From NCBI GenBank assembly GCA_018398805.1, contig JAGFBZ010002268.1, positions 806,001-870,000 on the forward strand: a DNA stretch of 64,000 nucleotides, written 5' to 3'. Source of the DNA: Hirundichthys speculiger. Its lineage: Eukaryota; Chordata; Actinopteri; Beloniformes; Exocoetidae. Every line of letters starts with the position of its first letter. Position 1 is the first letter of the stretch. The notes under the pieces were generated by a model. The model saw only the letters and a program-made list of their open reading frames with translations. It was not told where the DNA came from and ran no database searches. Shown here piece after piece: positions 49,701 to 61,300 of this stretch. A program made the position numbers and the translations under genes.

Positions 49701-51820
49701 TTCAGTGGTGGTCTTGCTTGGTATTAACTCTGCCATTGATAAACCGACTAACACGGAGTACTAACAAAACATTTCAATACTAATTATAATCATAATTACT
49801 TATCATATTTTAGAAAAATGTATGCTGCTTTCGCTCAATGCAAACACACACCTAGCATGTAATTCACATCAGTTTATATCAATTAAACCAGTCATTGACC
49901 CTTCGCGCCTGGTGGATCGGGCCATTATTATCCAGTGATCATTTGTACCATTAGGCTACATCACGATGATGCTCATTAGTCAGAAAAAAAAATTGTATTG
50001 ATTTGCAGTGATTTTTTTTCGTATATGAAGATAAGTAGGTCCAAATCATGCTGGTAAAATGCCCCCCCACGAACGTCACAGAGCCGCTGGGCTCCCTCAC
50101 TGAAGGGGTCAAGGGGTTTAATTTTTCCTATAAAATTGGCATTGTTCTGTATATTCTTTTGTTTATGTGTGGATTTCAGTGTTTATTGGACAGCACCAGA
50201 CTTTCATTCTCTGTCCGAGGTTTAGCTGACCATCTCCTCGCGATTGGTTGCCCATCAATGAAAAAATACGGGAACACTGCTGATTTTAGTCAAAAGGTGA
50301 CATGTTTTCCATGTTGTAAATGCCACACGCAACTCAAATGTTCTGGCCTGGAAAGATTTTGAGAAGGAAAAACAAAAATATGGGTATTTGACTCCAAATG
50401 ACTCCAAATACCCCCCACAAGATCTGTGTGGTAAATTATACAATTCAAATGGTCTTTAGCTGGTTGCACAAGGCAGAGTTTTTGCAGTCAAAAATAATCT
50501 TAAGTAAAAAGGTCTCTCTCTTTTTTTGTTTTCACAGTCCTTCAAGGATGTGTGCAGTTGTGTGACTGCAGATGGTGGCATGTTTAGTAGTGACAATAAC
50601 CCTGTCCATAGAAAGATAGCCAGTTTGCGCTGTGACCTGTTCTCAGTCAAAAAATACTATAAATGCAAGATGCATTTATGTTCAAGAGGTTCATAATGTT
50701 TGTATCAAAGCATTCAAAGCATTACACTAATGTCGCTAGCTGCAGTTTACATCTGGCTCTTCAAAAATGTACAGTGAGGATATAATGATTAGAAGGCATG
50801 GTATTTCTAGAGTTAAAGAAATACAATTTATTTCTTATTAGTATGTTGTACAAATCTATCTTTGGCTATAAGACTATAGCATGTGAAATAACGTGAACAA
50901 TTACAATTATTGTTTGGTTTTGTTTTGGCAGCAAGACAAAGTTAAAAACGTTGGTTTGCTGATGTATCTCAGTTGTAACTGCTGCTCAGCTCACCAACAG
51001 AGTAAGTAAATGAAGGAATGTAAACAAATTTTCTGTGTGAAGTACAAAACAGCACAGCCCCGGCATGAATAACATGATTAGTTAAGTAAGTAGCTTTAGA
51101 TGAGGCAAGAAACAGCTCTAAAAAGTGAATGAGTGGACCTTTAAGTTCAGATTGATTTGATTAAGCTGTGTCTGAAGTTCAAGAAAAAACTTGTATCTTT
51201 TTCTTCTGCCTGCAGACATCGAAAACGCTTCATTATGCTTAGACTGTGTTCAACTGTATAATCAAATTTTTGTTTTTTTTTTTTCTCTCCAGTTGCATTG
51301 GAACAGAGAAAGGCATCACAGTGCCAGTGGCAAGAAAATAAAATGCATATCTGAAAGATTGCACAACAAACCACAGCAGGGCGCTGGGACGCAAACTGAC
51401 TCTGTTTGTTGAAAGTTCCATGTTTATAGCATAATGCTATCCTGACTTTTATGGAAAGTCATATTTGAGCGGAAACACTAAGACGAAAAAGCATTGATGC
51501 CGCAAAAGGCACTACTGAAACTAAAGACATTAACTTAAAAATAGGAGAAACAGCTAGACCTTGCTCAGCTCAGGCAGGCATTCGTTTTTGTTTTTACCCT
51601 GAACCTCTGCAGGCTGCTTGCTGAAACCTGTAATTAGCTTTAGCCTGAAAAGTAAAGAGTAGTTGATTACAAAGTTGCAGCACTCCTGAGGAAAAGAAAT
51701 TAAGCATTGCAGTGTTCAAAACTCCACAGTTACAGCATGCTTGCAGTTGAAGCTTAAAATAGAGGTCACAGCACAAGCACACAAAAGCGGTGAAATTTGT
51801 TAACTGGAAGACTAGCATCC
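49701..51820. other. downstream intergenic, nothing firm
   Basis: No gene is supported. GGACCTTTAA near 51137-51144 resembles the end of a TTAA-type MITE, but no partner was found. Small frames lack coding character. Confidence 0.35.
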
Positions 51821-51822
51821 TA

Positions 51823-53384
51823 CACTGTAAAAAAAAAATCAGAAAAAAAAAAAAAAATCAGAAAAAAACGGTAATTATCCGGCAGCTGGGGCACCAGAAA
51901 AATACAGTGAAATAACAGAAAATTACTTTCTCATAAAAATACAGTTTTTTTTTCCCATAATTAAAATACAGTTTGTAGTTGTAATTTCACAGATTTTTCC
52001 CAAATTATTATGATCAAACACCTTTATAAAACTAATGCAAAGCGTTCTGCAGAAAAATACTGCTTTTTTTTTATGCCATTATTGGCCTTTATTTGACAGT
52101 GAAGTAGTAACAGGACAGGAAGAACAGGGAAGACGCACAGCAAGGGGACATCCAGGCCACGAGTTGAATCCACAATCAACCACACAAGGACTGTAGCCTT
52201 TGTATTGTAGTGGATCCTGGTCTACAATACCTTACAGAGCCTTGGAACGTGTGTAATTAGTATTTCATCATCTTCCTGATTCTGCACAAAGCTTTGCTTA
52301 AAATACTTTCTTAAACAAACTCATGGGTACTCATTCAAACACAGGCAGACTTAACTCAGGGTGACACAAATGAACATGTTAAATGTAAGGGGTATGAATC
52401 AACAGGGGGTCAAACCAGCAACAGACTCTATGTGGCAGCATTAAATCAAATAGCTAACAAATAAACACAGATAAGCACCTAAACAACCAGGGCTGCAAAG
52501 GATGCTGGGAAACAACCTAAAAGGACCTGCCAGATCACTACAGTATGTTGACCATCTGTCCTAACCACTGTGCCACTGTGTGGCCCATCACTGGCATTTC
52601 TGTAGACCTCAAGTTTTAATACTATGTCTAAATGTCATACAGCAAAATAAATTCTGCTATTGAGATTGAAAATTTAAAGTATGTTGATTCTTTAAAGAAC
52701 TTAAAGATCGCCATTCTTAAATATACTACTAGCAATGCAGTATTTTCTAACTTTTCTTATTTGACATTTATCAGATTCTTTAGCACGTAAGTACTTCTAC
52801 ACAATGTGACATCACTTAGTGACTGGAGGAGCAGCAACATCTCTGTAACTTTCAACCTCAACAGATAGCAGATTTGGGCATACACTTTATTTCTATTTTA
52901 ACTGCATAATGTTTAAGGTAATAGAATACAAGTTTGTGAAATTTGTTTACATAAGTTTTAGTTTGAACATAAAAGTACACATTAGTTTTAGTTTGAACAT
53001 AAAAGTACACATAAATGTGAAACTTATGAGATTTTCCTCAGAATTACACAGAAAGACAGGAGATTATTAATATGGACATAAACCTTGTTTTAACAAGCTT
53101 CATATTTACTTACAGATAATTATTGTAATTTTACGAATTGACTTTAATTTAAGAGAGCAGGAAAGATCATGTATAATATTACGATAATTTTTCCATTAAA
53201 AAAAGAGAAATGAACATAGTTTGTCATTACTGGTACAATACTTAAAAAAAACAACTATGTTGTTAAATTTACAAGAAATGTCTGTTATTTTACAGTTTTG
53301 GAGACTATTTTTAGAAAACAGTAAAACTACTGTAAAAATACTGAGTTATTTACCATAAAATTAGGATTTTTTTGTTTTACAGTG
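51823..53384. mobile_element. CACTGTAA-type TIR element, 1.56 kb
   Basis: It starts CACTGTAAAAAA and ends TTTTTTGTTTTACAGTG, with TA on both sides (51821-51822, 53385-53386). The left subterminal CGGTAATTATCCGGCAGCTG matches, in reverse complement, the right end at about 6370-6448. Inside are a fish repeat with ACAGGACAGGAAG (about 52065-52210) and a 30-bp direct duplication at 52951-53010. No transposase was found. Confidence 0.7.
52951..53010. repeat. 30-bp tandem duplication
   Basis: AAGTTTTAGTTTGAACATAA... and TAGTTTTAGTTTGAACATAA... (52951-52980, 52981-53010) differ at one base. Confidence 0.9.
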
Positions 53385-53386
53385 TA

Positions 53387-54420
53387 GATTTAAAATCCTA
53401 CTTGTATAAGTAGATAAAACATCTTCTAAAAGTGCTGGGGAGTCCCCCCCCCCCAAGAAAAAAAAAAAAAATTCCAAAGAATATTTTAGTCAAGTCTTCG
53501 CTCTGCTTTTCCAGCCAAAGTGTGGGACTTGTGGTTTGGATACAATGGAAGGATTCAGAGGAGGGGCTGGGGTGGGAGAGTTGCTGTTGGCAGGATTTGT
53601 CCAAAAACTTACTATGTTTCTATTCCATCTATTTTTTTTTCTCTCTCTCTCATCTGAGAACACCCAGGCCCAGTCTCCCGTCTTAATTGTTTTCTTTTAT
53701 GAGGAGTCATGAAGACAACGTTCCCAGGCGGTGAGCGGTGGAGGTTTTTTGACCCTCATTTTCAGAGCTGCTGTGGCTGCTGACCTCCCTGTGAACTGAA
53801 GGAAAACTGGTTAATTCTGACCCTTTCACTCTATAATTATCCCTGTACAATATTATATTATAATTACCTTAATCACTAAACAGAATAAGAAATCAATGGA
53901 AGACATTTTCTGCTTTTGCTACAAACAAGATGATTACTTTAAGTACCAAACTAAGATGTTTACTCTTTGGTATGGTTCTTAATGGAAAGCAATGTACACT
54001 TTTTGTTTGAAATGGATAATTTTCAGATGAATGGACAAGAAAAGAAGCTTCTATCCTGAGGGGTTAGTTTTATATAAAGGGCTGTGAGGTCATACTGTAC
54101 TTTTAGGGTTTTTCCTCTTACCTTCGGTGAGTTATGATGTTTTTCTTTTTGCACGCAAAAGTTCTGCAAAGTCTCCAGTCCACACAAAGTCATTCACTTC
54201 CAGTAGCAGGCCTGAGTATCTAAAATTTCTTGTTAGAAATCCAGGAAATTCTTAAATTTCTTTTTGACATTCCAATTAGCATTTGCCCCATACTAATTTC
54301 ATTACTGTTTTCACTCATCTTTTTAAGTCAGACACTGCAGAGTGGGCTTTTGGAAAGTGGATCTTAAACATGTTGGAGCTGAAGAAGCATTTAAGGCATT
54401 GTGAAGAGAAGGTCTGCAAT
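53387..54420. other. intergenic, nothing firm
   Basis: A C run and an A run near 53446-53471 are followed by a moderately GC-rich stretch (53510-53800) with no open frame or named repeat. It could be regulatory, but nothing in the sequence proves it. Confidence 0.3.
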
Positions 54421-55600
54421 TACACAATATTGCCAAAGGTATTTGCTCACCTGCCTTGACTCACATATGAGCTTTAGTGACATCCCATTCCTAATCAATA
54501 TGACATGGGTCCACCCTATGCAGCTACAACAGCTTCAACTCTTCTGGGAAGGCTGTCCACAAGGTTTAGGAGTGTGTTTATGGGGATTTTTGTCTCTTCT
54601 TCCAGAAGCGCATTTGTGAGGTCAAACACTGATGTTGACTGAGAAGGCCTGGCTCTCAGTCTCTGCTCTAATTCATCCCAAAGGTCTTCTTTCAGGTTGA
54701 GGTCAGGACTCTGTGCAGGCCAGTCAAGTTCATCCACACCAGACTCTTCCATTCATGTCTTTATGGATCTTGCTTTGTACTGGTGCACAGTCATGTTGGA
54801 AGAGGAAGGGACCAGCTCCAAACTGTTCCCACTAAGTCAGGAGCATGGAATTGGCCAAAATGTCTTGGTCTGCTGAAGCATTCAGAGTTCTTTTCACTGG
54901 AACTAAAGGGTCAAGCCCAGCTCCTGAAAAACAACCCCACACCATGATCCCCCCTCCACCAAACTTTACACTTGGATCAATGCAGTCAGACAAATACCGT
55001 TCTCCTGGCAACCACCAAACCCAGACTCTTCCATCAGATCACCGGATTGAGAAGCGTGATTCATCACTCCAGAGAACGTTCCTTCACTGCTCTAGAGTCC
55101 AGTGGTGTGGTGCTGTACATCACTGCATCTGATGCTTTGCATTGTACTTGGTGATGTATGGCTTGGATGCAGCTGCTCCACCATGGAAACCCATTCATGA
55201 AGCTCTCTGTGTACTGCTGTTGAGCTAATCTGAAGGCCACATGAAGTTTGGAGGTCTGTAGTGATTGACTGCAGAAAGTTGGCGACCTCTTCGCACTGTG
55301 CGCTTCAGCATCCACTGACCCCGCTACTTCAGTTTACGTGTCCCACCACTTTATGGCTGAGTTGTCAAACACTTCCATTTCCTTATAATACAACTGATAG
55401 TTGACTGTGGAATATTTAGGAGCAAGGAAATTTCATGACTGGATTTATTGCACAGGTGTCATCCTATCACAGTTCCACGCTGGAATTCATTGAGCTCCTG
55501 AGAGAGACCCATTCTTTCACAAGTGTTTGTAGAAACAGTCTGCATGCCTTGGTGCTTAATTTTATACACTTGAATGAGTAACAGTTCTTTAGTTTTAGAT
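54421..55600 (-). pseudogene. Tc1-like element with broken transposase
   Basis: The outer end ACACAATATTGCCAAAGGTA at 54421 is the usual terminus of this family. On the minus strand, reading down from about 55500, pieces appear in different frames: the N-terminal part (about 55064-55315), a [19 protein letters not shown] block near 54930-54970, and VDELDWPAQSPDLN followed by EDLWDELEQRLRARP at 54516-54752. Stops and frame changes separate them. The far terminal repeat is lost near 55600. Confidence 0.75.
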
Positions 55601-58380
55601 TTTCAAAACAACCGTTCAGACAGTAATTGACTTTCTTTCATTTCTATTGTCTTTGAAAATCCATCATCAGATTCTTACAATCCTCTACGCCTAAGGAGTT
55701 GACCACATTTTAGCGGCAGTTTAGCAGGATGTGCTGAAGACAATGTAGACTTGTAACATTTAAAAGAAGATTTGATTATGTTTGGAAAAATGGAACTGAA
55801 CTCAACTGAATTGAACTGAACTGAATAATACTTTTATTCACTCTTTAAGGGAAATTGTCAGGGTAGGTAGTAGGTATAGTTGAAATCTCCAGAGTTCATC
55901 ATAAATCCTTTGGAGTGTTGTGTTTGTTGCCTGGCAACAGCTGTGGGGATGATGTCACATGCAACATTGGCAGGTAACATGGGTGAACTCCCTCAGTAGA
56001 CAGCATGGATGGAAATTCACAGCCAGTGGTTCAACATCTGGGGTAAAGTAGTGCTCCTTCACAGTCCAGGATTACATCATTAGTTGTTAGCAAGTACGAC
56101 CTGGCCCACTTCTGTTGGTTTGCCTGAAGTCTTTTGTTCATGTATGTCATCCAAAATCCATGTAGAGATGCTGGCATGTAGAGAGAACATGTTCTTACAA
56201 CCATATGTTGAAAAACACAATACTCCTGCTGTCTCTCATCAGGGCTACGAGTTCATCCATCCCTCCTCCCAGGGATCTAATGCTCTCCATGATGATCAAG
56301 ATGGGGGAAAAATGGTCAAAAAATCCTTCCTTTTGAGTTTCATTTTTCTTCTGCTCTACATTCTTGATCTCTCCTCTTCAGTTCATATGCATTTGAGATC
56401 CTTATCTGATTTTTAGCTGGTCTTTGGAAAGCTCAGTCTATTGCTTCCACCAGTACTTACAAATGTAAAAATGTGTGAGAATTACCAATAGAACTCCTCC
56501 AGGCAGAACAACGCCCAAACCAACCGGGAAAAATGTTTCATCATTTAAACAGATCAAAACTCAGCAGGACAACTGCAACAGGTTGCCGCCTAAGGAACAT
56601 CTTACTAGATCCAAAAAGAAAAAAAAAAAAGAAAATAAAATCCTATAATGGATATATTGATGAAAAAGTTTATTTGAATTTTTAAGATTCACAGCTACTC
56701 CAATTCAAACCTGTACTTAATTGGGCTGTATTAAACTTGTCTCTGCTTTCTGTGTAAAGTGCCTTGAGATTAGACAGACAGACGGATGGATAGATACTTT
56801 ATTAATCTCCATGGGGAAATTCCAAACATCCAGTAACTCAGAAAAAAAACTTACCTCTTCCTAAACTATATAACAATAGTTAAAAAAAAACACAAAGACA
56901 ACACTCAAAACAGAATAAATACGAAATATAATACAAAAATCAGAATGGCAATCTATGCTATATCCATAAGATGAACTGAACTGAGCTGAATTGCAATTTG
57001 CATTGCAAATTGGAAGTATATTTTAAGATTTTTTGGAATAAACCAGTTTTTCAGTATGAAAAAAAATTCTAAGTGCAGGTTTGTGTTTTGTAAAATATCC
57101 ACAGACTTAAATCTGAAGACTTTTACCAGAGGTGTTAAGTGGACCAAATAAATGAAAATAGCATCTTGATGATGGTCTAAATTGGTAGATATCCAGAGGC
57201 AACACATTAGAAATTTGACCATTTTCCATCATAGCATCTTTTGAAATACATACAACATACTACATCAGATCATTTAAGGCAATTATTTTACTACTGCCAA
57301 GTGGCATTCCACGCAATCTCTCTTTTCAGCATCTCAGGTCTCATAAAATAAACTTGTTATCAACCAAAGAGGTAAAACTGTAATGTTTTATTTTAGAATT
57401 TTGTTTTTTCTTCATTTGTACCTTATTAGTCATTTCACAACCACTAGATTTATCATATGATTCTTTAGATGGACCCTGTTGTTAGACTCAAAGCTAAAAT
57501 TAATCATTTACCAGACAAAAATGCTAAAGCAGTAGAATTTCAAGAAGTAGTACTTTGAAATCAATTTGTTCCTGTGTTTAAATCAAGCTTTTTCTTCTGA
57601 TTAGGAGCAGCTGTAAATCTCAGGAGAGTATGGAAATCTGCTGTGTAAATGATAACCAGAGAGAAACACTCCACACTCTCCTCTCCCATCATCATCTTGA
57701 CAGTGTTTTGTCACTTTGCAGAGTGCACGTGGATCAATACCTCCACTGTTAGCGAGCCCTTTTGTGTGTGAAACCGCAGACAGCTCAGACGTCTGCTCAC
57801 TGTTTTGTGGCTGATTTCATGTCAGCAGTTGTTATTGTCATCCTCACAAACGTAGTATGATGATAGACAAGTGCTAAGCATTCCTCCACTCATTTTAAAC
57901 CGGGAAAGAAACAACCGTCTGTCAGGCATTGGCATATATTGCTCACATTTACTGGCTATGCTGTGAAAAAACTAAAAGACATGAAAAAACAAATTTGCAG
58001 AGAAAGAGATTAACATTCAAATCAACACCCTGTTGATTTAAATACTGTGGTAAATGTTGATATCTGTACAGACATCATTTCTATATGTGATTATGAATTT
58101 AACTGAAATAAAATTAAAGGGAATGTAAAAAAAATGGATACATTGTATGCTAATATCTCCTGGGGTAGCTTTGCATTATTCACCACAACCTATCATGCAG
58201 CACCCAGCAAAGTTCTGACTCTTCTTCACTTGTGCTTTACATGGTTTCTCAAACACACGTCTACCAGCTGTAACGTGTCTCTGTGACTTTTAAGTCAATC
58301 TCAAAAATATGTGGAACAGTTTATATGTGCCTCTTAGATATTTTATGCTGCTGATGACCTTGTCTCTGCGTTTTCTCCCC
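55601..58380. other. intergenic with LINE tail fragments
   Basis: GATAGATACTTTATTAATCT next to CCATGGGGAAATT at about 56790-56822 is a LINE 3' tail on the minus strand. A weaker one (AATACTTTTATTCACTC) lies near 55826. The stretch 57600-57860 is less AT-rich with no repeat signature and may be regulatory. No gene. Confidence 0.4.
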
Positions 58381-61300
58381 AGGTGAACCTAGTCAGGTTT
58401 GATTACCAAAGATCAATAAAAGAGGGGGGAGGAAACTTGGCTTTCTCTCTTCTAGCCTCTCAGCAGTTTGTTGAGGATTTGTGGTTTAGTTTTTTACTGA
58501 GCTTTTTCTTTAGTAGTTTTCATGATAGGACTGACAGTCTTGTTATGCTGCTTTTGTTCTGTTCAGCTGATATATGTTTAGAACAGAGGGAGGGCACCAG
58601 GGTCCTACGGCCCGCTGTGAGCTGGTCTGGGTGGCCTTTCTTTAGTTGTTGATTTTGGCCAGAAATTAGAATTTTTAGTTTAGTTTTTTGTTTTGTGTTG
58701 TTTGGATACCTGTGGAAAAGAGAGAAGATCTAGATAACAGAATCAGAGGTTTAAAAGCAAACAGAAGCAGGCTTGAACTGAGAAAAGCTGAGTTTGTTAC
58801 TGCACAACGAATTGCAGAGGAGGCAGCAGGTGAAAGGGACAAAGCACCAGCAACACTTATTAACACTTACTGCACCTGTTGTGATGATTAAACCTACCAC
58901 TCTCTCTATCTAAACTGAAAAAAAAGACTATCACAGGTGGAGGAAAGACTGGAAAGCCTACAAAAACAAGATGAGCCATCTGGATCCGTTGAAGCCATGA
59001 AAATTCAATGAAGACTGTAAAAGATCTCAGACTATCAAAGTATGGTATTGCTGTTGAGATATTCAGAGTTTTGGAGAATAAATGTCTGAAAATGAGGAAT
59101 CCATCACCACAGAGATCTTGGAAGAATTAGAGAAAATTCCTCCTGTGAAGGGAAACCAGCCAAGGAGAGTCATTGATCTGATGGTCTGCAGAGAAAACCG
59201 TAACAGAGCTCAGAGAAGTTCAAAATTCTGATGCGATAAAGAAGCCATTGGTGACACAAACGATAGAGAGCAAGTTATCTGACTTTATTAAAAGAATCCG
59301 GCTAGCCTTTATAGTGGAGCCTAACAATAACATCTCCCATGACAACGTTTGATGCACTTCTGCAACTCCTGAAAAACCAGGAAAAGATTCTTGAGGCTGG
59401 AGCAACTGAACATTGCAGACAAGACAGACAAGTCAGATCAATGTCCAGGAAAGAAATGTGACAGAAAGTAACTCTACAAAGACAACAAAGTACTTCATAA
59501 TTCTTGTGTTGTATGGGGTGATGGAGGGCATAGGGATAAAATCTTTTTTCTGTGAAAATTCCAAGGCACTGAATCCCCATGAAAAGAAAGCTGCCATAGA
59601 AAAAAAGCTGAGAGGTTGCAAAAGATGCTTTGGATGTCATGATGATGGCAGTTATTGCGTGGACACTTTCTTATTCAGGAACAAAACCAACAGAAAAGAT
59701 GGCATCTCCAGTCACCATTATTTTCTATCTCTGTCTCTTTTCTGTCTCAGGAGACAATGATGGGGACAACAAAAGGATGAGTGGGAGACGCACTGACTGC
59801 AAAACCAAACTGATTTTTTTGTCTCAGCGTTCACTAGAAATGGCAGGAAAAAAAGCTTTTACCAGCAATACTGGGAAAACATCTTACACCAGTAAAACAC
59901 AGTCTGAGCTTCTCCAGAGGAATGTGTCATCATGATGCTGTTGGAGTTTACCGCCAATGCGGGCCAAAAGATTGGGGGACTGGTAGACCTTCCATTTTAA
60001 CACAAACTACATTACCCACAAGGCTGCTGACAGACTGAGATTGCAAAGAGAGTAGATGACATTTGTTGTACGCGACCTCAGTGGGATGACCATGAACGTC
60101 ACCACTCAAGGCAACTCAAAGGCAGTGCGGCGTCACACAAACTTGTCTGCTGTGGGCTGGATGAGATTGCTAAAGTGCATGAAGTCACCAAACTTGAGAA
60201 GTTAAAGAAATTCTTCCCAGAGGTTAAAGTGGAAGAGCTGAAGAGGCCAAAATAGGCTGAACCTCTTCTCAGCCACAGAGAGGGAAGACTGAAAGAATGA
60301 GAGTGATTGGGGACTTTGTCTTATGGGATAGTCTATGGAGGACAACAGTGGGAGGAGCATACCAGATCTGTTTGAGGAAGTGGAAGTCAAAGACCCACTT
60401 TTCCCTTTCCATGAGAGTAGCTGTTGTCAAATATGAGGAAATTGTCAGAGACCTAAAGAATAAGAATCCCTTCAAACAAAGTTGTGGCCAATGTGAAGCT
60501 TTCCGCTGATACCAACTGTGAGTTTCTTGAATGGTGGAGGTGGGAGAGCATTGAGGAGCCCAGATATGAGGAATGTCAATGTGTAAATTGCCAACCTGGT
60601 GGAAAATGGATGATTTGGGCTGAGGAAAAAGAAGCTTGGAGTCATAAGTGAAGGACTTGCCTATGTCAGATGATGCACACATTAGATCCCTGCAAGCTGA
60701 ATCCACATTCTGTGACAACTCCTACATGGCTAGTGTATGGAACAGTTAAAAGGACCAGATGTAATGAATCCAATCACAACTGTTTTATTGAGGTTCAGAA
60801 GAGGTGTACATGCTTGGTACACCTTGGTGACATCAAAAAAATGTATAATTCAGTGTAGTTGGAAGAACGTGAAATGCACTTATGCAGATTTCTAGGGACA
60901 CGCCTGAGGAATAAATGAGTATGCCATCACCCGAGTTAACAAAGGTGATAGAGACCAGCTGGGAGCATTCCACAGCTTGCCATACAGGGAATGGTTTAGT
61001 TATCCATCTTTAGTCACCTGGTGGAAGAACACAGGTTTATTGAGGAAGATAGTTATGTCGATGACATTCTCGCTTCTCATAACAGCCCGGAGAAACTGTA
61101 GAAAATCACAGGAGTGAAGAAAAGTTTGGAATCTAGAGCAAAACAACTGTGGAAAAAGACCTAAGAAGAGAAAAGGAAGTGAATTAAGGTAAAAATTTCA
61201 TTATTCCAAATCAAATGAGAGGCAAAGAAAAGAAAGCCCTGAGTGTTGGATACCAAGTGGAGGAGGATAAGCTTTACACAATGACAATCAACTTTTCCAA

